Positions 27,305 through 37,304 are shown, counted from the first letter of the stretch. The stretch: DNA of 64,000 bases from Marinobacter oulmenensis (GCF_014201735.1 NZ_JACHFE010000003.1:62001-126000); one strand, 5' to 3'. Notes: generated from the letters alone by a model not told the origin. Numbers and translations: made by a program.

Positions 27305-28111
27305 ATGACGACACCCGATCAGGCCAACGATGATTTCAGTTTCCGCTTCGGGGGTATCGAGCGGCTTTATGGCCGCGAGGGGCTTGCAGCCTTCCGGCAG
27401 GCCCATGTTGCCATCGTCGGCCTTGGCGGTGTCGGCTCCTGGGCTGCCGAGGCCCTGGCCCGAAGTGGTGTGGGCACGCTGACCCTGATCGATATGGATG
27501 ACATCTGCGTGTCCAATACCAATCGTCAGTTGCATGCCCTTGAGGGGCAGTATGGCCGTACCAAGACAGACGCCATGGCCGAGCGCCTGCGGGCCATCAA
27601 TCCGTCAGCGGATATCCGGGTGCATTTCGAGTTTCTGACCCCTCGCAACGTTCAGGAACTGATCCCCCCCGAAATGACCGGCGTGGTGGACGCCATCGAC
27701 AGCGTTAAGGCCAAGGCTGCACTGATCGCCCACTGCCAGCGGCAGAAAATCGCGGTGGTATGCGCCGGCGGCGCCGGCGGCCAGATGGACCCCACGCAGA
27801 TCCGTGTGGCCGATCTCAGCAAGACCACCCAGGACCCGCTTCTGGCAAAACTGCGTAACATGCTGCGCCGTCACTACGGTTTTTCCCGCAACCCCAAAAG
27901 GCGCTTTGGTGTGGAAGCGGTATACTCTCTGGAGCAGCTGACCTACCCCGACGCCGATGGTGGGGTCTGTCAGCAGAAACCGGCCACCGATGGCCCGGTC
28001 CGGCTGGACTGCGCCTCCGGCTTTGGGGCCGCCAGTCCGGTAACCGCCAGTTTCGGATTTTTCGCCGCCGCCCGGCTGCTCAACCGCATTGCCCGGCGCG
28101 CCAACCCGTAA
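27305..28111 (+). CDS. tcdA: tRNA threonylcarbamoyladenosine dehydratase
   Basis: E1-like, ATP-dependent enzyme that cyclises t6A37 of tRNA to ct6A. It is 268 aa from MTTPDQANDDFSFRFGG. The nucleotide-binding loop VAIVGLGGVGSWAAEAL is near residues 34-50, and the ThiF/MoeB-like acidic motif LTLIDMDDICVSNTNRQ follows. The C-terminal DCASGFGAASPVTASFGFF is family-typical. An ATG seven codons upstream (27284) is possible but less likely. Confidence 0.95.
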   Translation: MTTPDQANDDFSFRFGGIERLYGREGLAAFRQAHVAIVGLGGVGSWAAEALARSGVGTLTLIDMDDICVSNTNRQLHALEGQYGRTKTDAMAERLRAINPSADIRVHFEFLTPRNVQELIPPEMTGVVDAIDSVKAKAALIAHCQRQKIAVVCAGGAGGQMDPTQIRVADLSKTTQDPLLAKLRNMLRRHYGFSRNPKRRFGVEAVYSLEQLTYPDADGGVCQQKPATDGPVRLDCASGFGAASPVTASFGFFAAARLLNRIARRANP

Positions 28112-28132
28112 TCAACGACACGGAAACTCTTC

Positions 28133-29983
28133 ATGCCCGCAAGCATTGCCTTGATCCTGGCCAGTATCGGTGTCATTTCTCTTTTCTGTCAGTGGCTGGC
28201 CTGGCGCTGGCGCATGCCGGCCATTCTGTTTCTGCTGGCTGGCGGCATCGTCGCTGGCCCGGTCACCGGCTTCCTGCAGCCTGAGGCGGTTTTCGGAGAC
28301 CTGCTGTTCCCGGTGGTATCCCTGGCCGTAGCCATTATCCTGTTTGAAGGCAGCCTGACCCTGCGCGCCGAAGAAATCCGGGCCCATGGCCGCATGGTGC
28401 GCAATCTGATCCCGGTCGGCACCGTTGTAACCTGCCTGGTCGGCACCCTGGCGGCCCGCTGGATTCTGGATACCTCCTGGGAAGTCGCGCTGCTGTTCGG
28501 TGCCATTTCGGTGGTTACGGGGCCGACGGTGATCGCCCCTCTGCTTCGCGCCGTCCGCCCTACCTCCACCATTGCCAACATCCTGCGCTGGGAAGGCATC
28601 ATCATTGACCCTCTGGGCGCCCTGCTCGCGGTCCTCGTCTTTGAGGGCATCCTGTCCTGGGGCCAGGGCAACGTTTTCGGGCACGCCGTCTATATCTTCC
28701 TCAAGACGGTTCTGGTTGGCTTCCTGGTCGGTGCGGGAGCGGGTTACCTGAACGGCCTGGCCCTGCGCAAGCACTGGATACCCCAGTACCTGCACAACGC
28801 CGGCACCCTGACATTCATGCTCGGGGTCTACGCTCTGTCCAACGAACTGGCCCATGAGTCCGGACTGCTGACGGTCACTGTCATGGGCATCTGGATGGCC
28901 AACATGAAACAGGTGCCCATCGACAGCATCCTGGAATTCAAGGAATCGCTGAGCGTTCTGCTGATTTCCGCCCTGTTCATCATTCTGGCAGCCCGGGTCG
29001 AGTTCACCGCCATTGCCGAGCTGGGCTGGGGCCTGGTGGGCGTTCTGGCGTGCCTGATGCTGATCGCCCGGCCGGCAAGCATCTTTCTGTCGGCCATCGG
29101 CACTTCCCTGAACTGGCGGGAAAAGCTCTGCCTGAGCTGGATCGCGCCCAGGGGCATTGTGGCCGCGGCGGTGTCGGCCCTGTTCGCGTTTCAGCTTGAA
29201 CGGGCCGGCTATGAGGAAGCGGGCATTCTGGTACCTCTGGTGTTCATGCTGATCATCACCACGGTAACCCTGCAGAGCCTGACAGCACGGCCGGTGGCGC
29301 GCCTGCTGGGAGTCCAGGAACCGCCCGCTCACGGCTTCCTGATTCTCGGTGCCAATCAGGTGGCCCGGCGCATTGCCCAGGCCCTGAAGAAACACGACAT
29401 CCCGGTCATGCTGACGGATACCAACTGGGAAAACGCCCGCCAGGCCCGGATGGAAGACCTGCGCGTCTATTTCGGCAACCCGGTGTCCGAACACGCCGCC
29501 ACTCACATGGACCTGACAGGCATCGGCAATCTGCTGGTGCTGTCGCCTTACAAGCAGCTCAACTCACTGGCGACCTATCACTTTCTGGACTGGTTCGGGG
29601 AAGGCTCGGTCTTCAGCCTGGCCGAGGGAGACCAGGAACAGCGGGCACGTCTGCAGACTGCGGGCAAGGTTCAGCGCACCCGCGGACTGTTTGATGGCGT
29701 CAGCTACGCCAAGCTGGCCAGCCTGGTCAGCCAGGGCTATACCATCAAGACGACCCAGTTGCGCGAGGAATTCAGCTACGAGCAGTTTCTGGCACGGCAC
29801 AACGGCCAGGCCCTGGTACTGTTCACCATTGATGACCGGGAGCACATCCATCCGATCCGGGATATGGAAGACCTGAAACCCGGCCCCGACTGGCAACTGA
29901 TCAGCCTGGTGCCGCCCCAGCCCCAGAAAGAGCGTGAGGGCGTCAGTCAGGAGTCCCGGGAGGCCTCCCAGAAGAGCAGTTGA
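28133..29983 (+). CDS. Cation:proton antiporter with C-terminal nucleotide-binding-like domain
   Basis: A 616-residue inner-membrane protein of the CPA (sodium/hydrogen exchanger) superfamily. About 12-13 membrane helices cover residues 1-400. Helical signatures include GGIVAGPVTGFL and SVVTGPTVIAPLL. Residues ~400-510 resemble an RCK/TrkA-N fold (HGFLILGANQVARRIAQAL), but the glycine motif is degenerate (GANQVA), so nucleotide binding is uncertain. The last ~30 residues are charged and disordered. Ion (Na+ or K+) not determined. Its stop codon abuts that of the convergent oxidoreductase with no base between. Confidence 0.88.
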   Translation: MPASIALILASIGVISLFCQWLAWRWRMPAILFLLAGGIVAGPVTGFLQPEAVFGDLLFPVVSLAVAIILFEGSLTLRAEEIRAHGRMVRNLIPVGTVVTCLVGTLAARWILDTSWEVALLFGAISVVTGPTVIAPLLRAVRPTSTIANILRWEGIIIDPLGALLAVLVFEGILSWGQGNVFGHAVYIFLKTVLVGFLVGAGAGYLNGLALRKHWIPQYLHNAGTLTFMLGVYALSNELAHESGLLTVTVMGIWMANMKQVPIDSILEFKESLSVLLISALFIILAARVEFTAIAELGWGLVGVLACLMLIARPASIFLSAIGTSLNWREKLCLSWIAPRGIVAAAVSALFAFQLERAGYEEAGILVPLVFMLIITTVTLQSLTARPVARLLGVQEPPAHGFLILGANQVARRIAQALKKHDIPVMLTDTNWENARQARMEDLRVYFGNPVSEHAATHMDLTGIGNLLVLSPYKQLNSLATYHFLDWFGEGSVFSLAEGDQEQRARLQTAGKVQRTRGLFDGVSYAKLASLVSQGYTIKTTQLREEFSYEQFLARHNGQALVLFTIDDREHIHPIRDMEDLKPGPDWQLISLVPPQPQKEREGVSQESREASQKSS

Positions 29984-30964
29984 TCAGCGGCAGTCGAGTA
30001 CCAGCTTGCCACGCACATGGCCGCCCTCAAGCTTTTCATGGGCGGCACTGGCCTGATCCAGAGGAAAGCTCTGGTCGATGTGGACCTTGACCTCGGCGCC
30101 TTCGATCAGCTCGGCGATCTCATCCAGATGAAAAGCATCCGGGCGGACGGTCATGCCGTGGGCCCGCAGCCCCATGGCTTCGGCTTCGCTGACGATGTCG
30201 TCGGCGGTCACTGTGGGGATGGTCACCAGGACGCCGGTCTCGCCCAGGGTGTGCAGCGAACGTTTGCCGGTCTCGCCACCCACCAGGTCCAGGACCACAT
30301 CCAGGCCGTAACACTCATCCACCACATCCGTGGTGTGGTAGTCGATGACTTCATGAACCCCCAGTTCCGCCAGGAAGTCGCGGTTGGCCGCCGAGGCGGT
30401 GGCAATCACATGGGCACCGCGGGCCAGGGCAAACTGCACGGCGAAATGCCCCACTCCGCCAGCGCCGGCGTGCACCAGCACTTTCTGACCCGGCTCCAGG
30501 CGAGCCACCTCAAACAGCCCCTGCCATGCGGTCAGCGCAGCCAGCGGAATGCCGGCGGCGGTCACCAGATCCAGCTCATCCGGCACGATGGCCAGTTCGT
30601 CAGCCGCGGCCACCGCGTATTCGGCATAGGCGCCACCGCCGGCCGGAAAGCCGATCATACCCATCACCCGGTCACCAGGGGCCAGGGTGGTGACGTCTTC
30701 GGCCACAGCCACAATCTCACCGGCGGCGTCGTAACCCGGGGTCCAAGGCAGGTGGCTCTCGATCTGCCGGGCGGCAAAGCCCAGCCCCTTGCGGGTTTTC
30801 CAGTCGATGGGATTCAGCCCCGCGCCATGCAGGCGCACCAGCACCTGCCCTTCCGCCGGCTGGGGTATCGGAGATTCCGACAGGGTCAGCACGTCCCGGT
30901 CGCCAAAGCGGTCGTACTCAATGTGACGCATCACGCTCGGTTGGCTAGCAGCAGATGATTCCAT
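29984..30964 (-). CDS. Zinc-independent MDR-family NADPH oxidoreductase (quinone reductase-like)
   Basis: 326 residues of the medium-chain dehydrogenase/reductase superfamily, quinone-reductase branch. The N-terminal GroES-like domain begins MRHIEYDRFGDRDVLTL. The NADP-binding loop is VLVHAGAGGVGHFAVQFA. No structural-zinc cysteine cluster is visible. The substrate cannot be named. The start at 30964 has GGAGAG upstream; an ATG 11 codons later would also keep the domain. It follows the thioesterase gene on the same strand after 80 bases. Confidence 0.9.
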   Translation of the reverse strand: MESSAASQPSVMRHIEYDRFGDRDVLTLSESPIPQPAEGQVLVRLHGAGLNPIDWKTRKGLGFAARQIESHLPWTPGYDAAGEIVAVAEDVTTLAPGDRVMGMIGFPAGGGAYAEYAVAAADELAIVPDELDLVTAAGIPLAALTAWQGLFEVARLEPGQKVLVHAGAGGVGHFAVQFALARGAHVIATASAANRDFLAELGVHEVIDYHTTDVVDECYGLDVVLDLVGGETGKRSLHTLGETGVLVTIPTVTADDIVSEAEAMGLRAHGMTVRPDAFHLDEIAELIEGAEVKVHIDQSFPLDQASAAHEKLEGGHVRGKLVLDCR

Positions 30965-31044
30965 GGGTCTCTCCAGAAGGTGTGGGCGATGGCCAGGAGG
31001 CCGGCATCAATGGGTCAGACTAGCAGATAATGGGGGCGGTCGTC

Positions 31045-31515
31045 TCAGCCTGGAAAGCCTCGCCCGCCGGTCACCATGGCCGATGACAGAATCCGTGCGA
31101 ACTCCGCCGGCGCCCGCGAGGGGCGCTGGGACCTGAGGTCAACACAGGCGTGGGTGGACAGGGCCCGCAGCAGCGTGCGCCCATCCGCGGGCCGTATCAG
31201 CTGGAACTGGCGGGCAGACCGGAAGCGCCCGTCCCAGTCCGTCAGCCAGGTCCCCAGCACCAGCTCGTCGCCGGCATTGGCCGCCATCAGGTAATCCACC
31301 TCGGTGCGGGTAATAGCCATGGCTTTGCCCGTCTGTTCGTGCAGTGCCCAGGTCATGCCCAGCGAATCAATATGGGCCCAGCTGACGTCTTCCAGCCAGC
31401 GGACATAAACCACGTTGTTGGCGTGACCCAGGCGATCGGTATCGTCCGGGCGAACGGTGATGGTCATGGTAAAAGGATCCGGCAGATCCCAGTTCAGCGA
31501 TGGCTGTTCGCTCAT
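31045..31515 (-). CDS. 4HBT-type acyl-CoA thioesterase
   Basis: A 156-residue hotdog-fold protein. The motif RPDDTDRLGHANNVVYVRWLEDV near the N-terminus matches the 4-hydroxybenzoyl-CoA thioesterase/YbgC-like family, with Asp and His in the active-site position. Acyl chain specificity is not visible. The start overlaps the stop of the upstream beta-propeller gene by 4 bases (ATGA), implying coupled expression. Confidence 0.88.
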   Translation of the reverse strand: MSEQPSLNWDLPDPFTMTITVRPDDTDRLGHANNVVYVRWLEDVSWAHIDSLGMTWALHEQTGKAMAITRTEVDYLMAANAGDELVLGTWLTDWDGRFRSARQFQLIRPADGRTLLRALSTHACVDLRSQRPSRAPAEFARILSSAMVTGGRGFPG

Positions 31516-32600
31516 GGTTGTTCTCCCAGGCCGGGGATGGCTTTGAAAGGCAGCCAGCCGATCCGGTCCTTGTGCAGTGAGCCAAAATACAGGCCATCCC
31601 GGACCGGGGTCACCGACGTCAGTGCCCCAAGGTGGCTGCCCCGGGTATCCTGCAGGCTGATCAGTGCCTTGCCCTGGTCGTCGTAGGCCACCACAAGGCC
31701 ATAACTTTTCGGTTGCGGACGCAGGCGCTCAGGCAGCTTCGCCACCAGGTCTTTGAGCCAGGGACTTCCATGCATGGCATCAATGCTCCGGTCCCGCAGC
31801 GCGGGAAAGGCTACCCAGTAACGCCCGTCGCTGTCCACTGACAGATTGTCCGGAAATCCGGCCAGGTTGGCGGCGAACACCTCCGCCTGGCCGGCCCTCG
31901 GGCCGGTGATCCAGTATTTGAGAATACGGTACTTCCAGGTTTCGCTGACCAGGGCGTAGCTGCCATCGGGGGAGACCACCACACCATTGGCAAAATGCAG
32001 GTTGCCGAGCAACACTTCGGTTCTTCCCGTGGCCGGATCGTAGCGCAGAAGACGACCGTGAGGGCGCATCTCCAGCAGGTCAAAGGTATAATCAGACAGG
32101 GAAAAACGGGAACTGGCATCGGTGAAATAGATCCGGCCATCCGACGCCACATCCACATCGTCGGTCAGCCGGAAGAGGGTGCCCCGGGCCTCCCGGGTCA
32201 GCGTGGTGATATCACCGGACGGGGTCACAGACAGCAGCCCCCGTTCGGCATCCGCCACGATCAGGTTGCCCTGGCCATCAAACACCAGCCCCAGGGGGCG
32301 ACCACCGGTTTGCAGCCAGCGATCGGTCTGACCGGACGGCAGGATCCGTACAATCCAGCCATCGGCGGTACCGGTGTAGACCGTGCCATCGGACGCCACG
32401 GCCACATCCTCGGGAGCCGATACCTGCCCCCGGGCCAGCAACTCGGACAGGCGCAGGCGCTCATTCGGTGCCAGGGTACCGGTCATTGCCGGCGGTGCCG
32501 GTGTCTTCCAGGCCTTGCTGTCAATCGGTGATGGTGTGAGCAAAAAGCCCCCCAGCAGAACAAACACCACCAGCAAAGCCATCAGAAACCATTTCATCAT
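31512..32600 (-). CDS. SMP-30/strictosidine synthase-like beta-propeller protein
   Basis: 362 residues. A single N-terminal hydrophobic segment (WFLMALLVVFVLLGGFLL) acts as a signal anchor, placing the rest in the periplasm. The remainder is a six-bladed propeller of the strictosidine synthase/gluconolactonase type, with repeats such as PEDVAVASDGTVYTG, GLVFDGQGNLIVAD and NGVVVSPDGSYALVSE. Relatives act as esterases or lactonases, but no substrate can be assigned. It lies between the alpha/beta hydrolase and the thioesterase in one minus-strand run. Confidence 0.85.
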   Translation of the reverse strand: MMKWFLMALLVVFVLLGGFLLTPSPIDSKAWKTPAPPAMTGTLAPNERLRLSELLARGQVSAPEDVAVASDGTVYTGTADGWIVRILPSGQTDRWLQTGGRPLGLVFDGQGNLIVADAERGLLSVTPSGDITTLTREARGTLFRLTDDVDVASDGRIYFTDASSRFSLSDYTFDLLEMRPHGRLLRYDPATGRTEVLLGNLHFANGVVVSPDGSYALVSETWKYRILKYWITGPRAGQAEVFAANLAGFPDNLSVDSDGRYWVAFPALRDRSIDAMHGSPWLKDLVAKLPERLRPQPKSYGLVVAYDDQGKALISLQDTRGSHLGALTSVTPVRDGLYFGSLHKDRIGWLPFKAIPGLGEQP

Positions 32601-32671
32601 GAGCGCCAGATCCGTTTTCGCGGGTTGGGTACGCTTCCATTGCGGAGTCTGTTCACCATACCAGAAACGTC

Positions 32672-33472
32672 CTAGGGACAGGATGCCTCAAGGAACTGCC
32701 GGCACAAAGCGGCGAACGCTTCCGGCTTCTGTGCGTGCAGCCAGTGACTGGTGTCTTCCAGGACCTCAAGTTCGGCGGCCGGGAACAGACGCTTGATGGC
32801 GTCCCTGTGTTTGTCCTGGATATAGGCGGAGTCCGCCCCCTTGATGAACAGCACCGGCCCTTCGAATGGCCCATCACCCTCCGGAGCGGCAGCGAGATTG
32901 TTGTAACAGCCGCCCAGAACCGGCAGATTCAGGCGCCAGCGGAACAGATGCCCGTCTCCGGTCTGCTGGTCTTTGGGAATACGTTCAAGGTTTTTAAGCA
33001 GAAACTGGCGGACGCCGGGTTCCGGCACGTATTCGGAGAGTTGCTGTTCGGCTTCCCGGCGGGACTTCACCCCGGCCAGGTCCAGGGTTTTCATGCCCTC
33101 AAGCTCGTTGTCATGCCGGGGATGGTAGGTCACCGGCGCAATATCCGCTGCAATGATGGCACTCACACGCTCCGGAAAGGACAGCGCCACCTGGAGGGCC
33201 ACTTTGCCGCCCATGGAATGGCCAAGGATACTGGCCCGGTCGATGCCCTGACTGTCCATGTAAGCCACCACGTCCGAGGCCATCGACGGATAATCCATGT
33301 CATCGGTGTGAGGTGAGCTGCCATGGTTCCGGAGATCCAGCGCATGGATCTGCCAGCTGTCCTCCAGTTGCCGGGCGATGATTCCCAGATTATCCAGGGA
33401 ACCGAAAAGTCCGTGCAGTACGATCAGTGGTTCTCCGTGACCACTGACGCGATGATTCAGTTCGACACTCAT
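32672..33472 (-). CDS. Alpha/beta-fold hydrolase (YbfF-like esterase)
   Basis: 266 residues with a complete alpha/beta-hydrolase triad region. The nucleophile elbow GHSMGG contains Ser86. The oxyanion strand is IVLHGLFGSLDN, and the C-terminal His is in EDTSHWLHAQKP. The pattern HGLFGSLDNLG...LDLRNHG is typical of the YbfF esterase group. The ATG at 33472 gives MSVELNHRVSG; a further upstream frame to 33790 runs across the cls promoter and start and is not supported. It is the first gene of a four-gene minus-strand run ending with the MDR oxidoreductase. Confidence 0.88.
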   Translation of the reverse strand: MSVELNHRVSGHGEPLIVLHGLFGSLDNLGIIARQLEDSWQIHALDLRNHGSSPHTDDMDYPSMASDVVAYMDSQGIDRASILGHSMGGKVALQVALSFPERVSAIIAADIAPVTYHPRHDNELEGMKTLDLAGVKSRREAEQQLSEYVPEPGVRQFLLKNLERIPKDQQTGDGHLFRWRLNLPVLGGCYNNLAAAPEGDGPFEGPVLFIKGADSAYIQDKHRDAIKRLFPAAELEVLEDTSHWLHAQKPEAFAALCRQFLEASCP

Positions 33473-33610
33473 GGGCCGAAAGCCTCCGGTCAGACAGTTA
33501 AAACGGCTACAGTACCAGTCCCAGTAATAGAGGCAAGGTTTTGCGCTGGCCCGGGCGATCCGGTAAAAAGACGGAACCATCCATGCAAATAACTGCGGGG
33601 CCCTACCCAT

Positions 33611-35044
33611 ATGACCGGCAACCTGACCCTGCTGGCGATTCCCCTTGCCCTGCTCTACCTGGCCGCAGCGGGCTGCATCTACCGCATCCTGCTCAGCTAC
33701 CGGACCGCACAGGGAGCCATCGCCTGGATCATCGCCCTGATCGGGCTGCCGTATCTGGCGGTGCCCCTGTTCCTGCTGTTCGGACGCCACCGTTTCGGCG
33801 GCTACGTCAAGGCCCGGCGAATGGGGAACCGGGCGTTAACCAGTCTGCTGGACCGCTTTGAAAGCCAGAGCACCTCCATTCCCCACCCCGGACAGGAGGC
33901 TTTCAACAACGACCTGCAGGTTCTTTCCCGCCTGGGCCGACAGCCCTTTACCGGCGGCAACCACTGCACGCTGCTGCGGGATGGTGAAGCGGCATTCGAA
34001 GCCTTGTTCAATGCCATGGAAAACGCCACACACTACATCCTGCTGGAATTCTACATCGTCCGCTCGGACCGGGTGGGCCAACGGATCAAGTCGATTCTCG
34101 AGCGCAAACTGGCCCAGGGCGTCCAGGTCTGGTTCCTGTATGACGACATCGGCAGCGTTGCGCTGTCCAGGCGCTGGCGCAAGGAGCTGTCTGAAGCCGG
34201 TGCCCGCATGGCCTCGTTTGGCAACGGCAATATCCGCCGGCGACGCTTCCAGATCAACTTCCGCAACCACCGTAAGCTCCTGATCTGTGACGGCCGCGTG
34301 GGCTTTGTCGGCGGCATCAATCTGGGGGATGAGTACCTGGGCACGGCCATGGACCAGGAACCCTGGCGCGACACCCACTGTCGCGTTGAAGGTCCGGCAG
34401 TGACCGGCCTTCAGCTCGCCTGGCTGGAGGACTGGAACTGGGCCAGCGCCGTCAAGCCGGAACTGGACTGGTCTCCGGTGTCCGAGCCGCCAGGCGACGA
34501 GGAGGTTCTGATTCTGCCCACGGGGCCGGCCGACACCTGGGAAACCTGCACGCTGTTTTTCCTGAACTGCATCAACAACGCCCACACCCGGATATGGGTC
34601 GCCTCACCCTATTTCGTGCCGGATTTCCAGGTAATGAATGCCCTGCAACTGGCGGCCCTGCGGGGGGTGGACGTGCGCATCATGATCCCCGAAAAATCCG
34701 ACAGCCGGCTGATCGGACTGGCTGCCTACTCCTATCTGGTTCAGGCCTGTCAGGCTGGTGTCGGCATCTATCGATACCAACCCGGCTTCATGCACCAGAA
34801 GATCATCCTCGTCGATAACCGCTATGCAGCCATTGGCACCGCCAACATGGACAACCGTTCCATGCGGCTGAATTTCGAGATCAGCGCCATCAACACCAGC
34901 CAGAGATTTATCAATCAGGTGGACACCATGCTCACAGAGGATTTCGGCAGCGCCCGACTGATGACCGAAAGCGATTACAGGGACCGTTCGGTGGCGTTCC
35001 GTCTTGGCTGCCGCGCGGTCCGGCTGTTGGCACCCCTGCTGTAA
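33611..35044 (+). CDS. cls: Cardiolipin synthase
   Basis: Inner-membrane phospholipase-D-type enzyme that makes cardiolipin from phosphatidylglycerol. It is 477 aa. Two N-terminal helices (residues ~5-25 and 35-57) precede two HKD motifs: His220/Lys222/Asp227 in FRNHRKLLICDGRVGFVGG, and His395/Lys397/Asp402 in FMHQKIILVDNRYAAIGT. Both are intact. Length and arrangement match the ClsA type. It is divergent from the esterase gene, with a 138-base gap, and convergent with the patatin gene. Confidence 0.95.
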   Translation: MTGNLTLLAIPLALLYLAAAGCIYRILLSYRTAQGAIAWIIALIGLPYLAVPLFLLFGRHRFGGYVKARRMGNRALTSLLDRFESQSTSIPHPGQEAFNNDLQVLSRLGRQPFTGGNHCTLLRDGEAAFEALFNAMENATHYILLEFYIVRSDRVGQRIKSILERKLAQGVQVWFLYDDIGSVALSRRWRKELSEAGARMASFGNGNIRRRRFQINFRNHRKLLICDGRVGFVGGINLGDEYLGTAMDQEPWRDTHCRVEGPAVTGLQLAWLEDWNWASAVKPELDWSPVSEPPGDEEVLILPTGPADTWETCTLFFLNCINNAHTRIWVASPYFVPDFQVMNALQLAALRGVDVRIMIPEKSDSRLIGLAAYSYLVQACQAGVGIYRYQPGFMHQKIILVDNRYAAIGTANMDNRSMRLNFEISAINTSQRFINQVDTMLTEDFGSARLMTESDYRDRSVAFRLGCRAVRLLAPLL

Positions 35045-35066
35045 CCAACACCCTTGTCCGGACGTA

Positions 35067-37304
35067 TCAGTAGAACAGCTGGGTGAAAGAGAAACCAATA
35101 TTCACGTAGGCCGCCCAGTCGTCCTCGTTGTTGTAGGCCCCAGCGAGCTGGACTGGGCCAAGGAAGGTATCGACACCGGCAAACAGGCTCCATGAGCGCA
35201 CCAGGCCGGACCAGGTGGCGTCATCGACACTGTCCCAGGCATTACCGGTTTCGAAACCAACGCCGGCAAACCAGGGCATCACTGGCCCTCCGAATTCACG
35301 CCGGGCATACAGCGACATCAAGGCCGCATCGTTACCGGTAATGGCCCCGGGCGCATAGGCTGACAGACGCCGGAAACCACCCAGTCGGGCGGCATTTTCG
35401 ATCCCGGCTTCCCCCCGGGTCACCTTGCGGGCCCAGGCAAGCCCGGTGAAATTGAAGCGTTGCCAGCTACCGGTTCCCAGCAGCATGCCTTTGAGGGCAT
35501 CAAACTCCCGGTCCGAGCCTAGCCCCTCGCGCTCCATCCGCCCACGAATACCCGCGAATGCGCCCCGCTTGGGATAGAAAGCATCACTCAGGGAATCGTG
35601 CACCAATTGCAGCTTGAGGTAGCCCTGATGAACATCATCGTCCGGCACCACGGCCTCACCCAGAGCATCGTCCACCGTGGCAATGCCCCGGACATAACCC
35701 AGCCGCACTTCGCCACTGCCACCCAGTTCCATACCCAGGGCCAGATCAACCTGCCGATAGGTGACATCGATCTCGGCCACCCGCTCGCCGTTTTCGTACT
35801 GGCTGTAATCGTTGCGTCGGTATTCCACACCGGCAACCGCAAACCGGTCATAGCCATAATCAAGCGGCTGGTACCACTGGCTGCGCACCCACGGCTGGGT
35901 GCCCAGTTGCAGGCCGGTCTGCCACTCGGCCCCCAGGCTGTTGAGTTCGGTCATGCGCAGACCGGAAGCCAGATTCAGGCGGGTGTCGCCGTCGAAGTTG
36001 TCCTCGTAGTTAAGACCGAACGCCAGATAGTTGGGCCCCCAGCTTTTCTCCCGGGCCTGGATCACCAGTACCGGCCCCTCATCCGAGGGGGCCACTGACC
36101 AGGAGACATTTTCATAGTAACCCAGGCCATAGATCCGTTTCAGGTCCTCCTCCAGTTGGAGAATATTGAGCACCTGCCCCTCGCGCTGACGGATACGTTC
36201 CCGGAGAAACCTGTTCGCCAACTGGTTATCCTGGCGCAACTCGATCCGGGCGATCGGTCGATTGTCCCAACTGCGGGTGACCAGACCAGATCGCCACTGG
36301 TCCCAGTCGTCGCGGGAAACCGCCAGATGGCTCATCGCGACCGCATGATCCCTGGTGGCAGAAGCACCCAGTTCAAACAGCTCGGGCCCATCGTAAAAAT
36401 CGGCAGAGGAGTAGCCCTCCAGGTCCGGCCGGATCAGGACATCCTCTTCATCGAGCAGTTCCAGTTGCCGTTCTGTGTTGCGCCGCGTCAGGAGGGTGGT
36501 GAGCTGGCCGACGACGGTGAAGGCCTCACGCATGTCCTGACTGGACATCAAAGGATCGGTGATGTCCACGGCAATCACTACATCGGCTCCCATGGACTGT
36601 GCCACACTGACCGGCAGGTTATTGGCAACGCCCCCGTCCACCAGCAGGTGACCATCCCGTTCCACCGGGGCATAGACGCCGGGAATGCTCATGCTGGCCC
36701 GGATCGCCTCTGACAGATTGCCCTGCCCGATCACCACGGGTTCGCCGGTTTCCAGATCGGTGGCAACGGCCCGGAAAGGAATCGGCAAACGGTCAAAATC
36801 ATCCACCAGAGCAGCATTCCGGGTCAGCTCATTGAGGATGAACCCCAGGTTCTGGCCAGCGATCAGGCCGCCTCCGAGGTGAAACCCGTTGCTGCTCACA
36901 CCCAGCCCCGGCACCATCGGCAGCCGCCAGTCATCCTGTTTGCGGCGCACCGGTTTGAAAGCCCGGCCCGGATCGTCACGAAAGCTCGACAGCCAGTCCA
37001 GTTCCAGAAACCGCTCTTCGATCTCCTCCACCGGCATCCCCGTGGCATAGAGCGCGCCCACCGCCGAGCCGGCGCTGGTGCCGACCACCAGATCCACCGG
37101 AATACGCATCTCTTCAAGCACCCGGAGGACGCCCACATGCGCCATACCTTTGGCGCCACCGCCACTGAGCACGAGACCGACCGTGGGACGCTGGGATTCA
37201 GCCGCCTGCCCCGGCAGACAGAACAGGAGGGAAGCCAGGGCAAGAACAAGGGTATGAGGCAGGCGATTGATGTCAGGATTCCTTCTGGTTGTCGTTGGCA
37301 TCAT
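35067..37304 (-). CDS. plpD: Patatin-like type Vd autotransporter (PlpD-like)
   Basis: 745 residues. After a signal peptide (to about residue 35), the patatin lipase domain has the oxyanion loop GGGAKG at 48-53, the nucleophile GTSAG with Ser77, and the DGG dyad with Asp223; both catalytic residues are present. A POTRA-like segment follows at ~350-410 (FLRERIRQREGQVLNILQL), then a 16-strand-type BamA-like barrel to the C-terminus (VNIGFSFTQLFY). This order matches PlpD of Pseudomonas, a secreted phospholipase. The start overlaps the end of the upstream gene by about 32 bases; a second ATG directly follows, and a later non-ATG start is possible. Confidence 0.92.
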   Translation of the reverse strand: MMPTTTRRNPDINRLPHTLVLALASLLFCLPGQAAESQRPTVGLVLSGGGAKGMAHVGVLRVLEEMRIPVDLVVGTSAGSAVGALYATGMPVEEIEERFLELDWLSSFRDDPGRAFKPVRRKQDDWRLPMVPGLGVSSNGFHLGGGLIAGQNLGFILNELTRNAALVDDFDRLPIPFRAVATDLETGEPVVIGQGNLSEAIRASMSIPGVYAPVERDGHLLVDGGVANNLPVSVAQSMGADVVIAVDITDPLMSSQDMREAFTVVGQLTTLLTRRNTERQLELLDEEDVLIRPDLEGYSSADFYDGPELFELGASATRDHAVAMSHLAVSRDDWDQWRSGLVTRSWDNRPIARIELRQDNQLANRFLRERIRQREGQVLNILQLEEDLKRIYGLGYYENVSWSVAPSDEGPVLVIQAREKSWGPNYLAFGLNYEDNFDGDTRLNLASGLRMTELNSLGAEWQTGLQLGTQPWVRSQWYQPLDYGYDRFAVAGVEYRRNDYSQYENGERVAEIDVTYRQVDLALGMELGGSGEVRLGYVRGIATVDDALGEAVVPDDDVHQGYLKLQLVHDSLSDAFYPKRGAFAGIRGRMEREGLGSDREFDALKGMLLGTGSWQRFNFTGLAWARKVTRGEAGIENAARLGGFRRLSAYAPGAITGNDAALMSLYARREFGGPVMPWFAGVGFETGNAWDSVDDATWSGLVRSWSLFAGVDTFLGPVQLAGAYNNEDDWAAYVNIGFSFTQLFY

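Noticed and set aside
28112..29506. 464-codon open frame antisense to the antiporter
   Set aside because: It mirrors the antiporter gene, is rich in Gln/Gly/His as expected of an antisense frame in GC-rich DNA, and has no recognisable domain.
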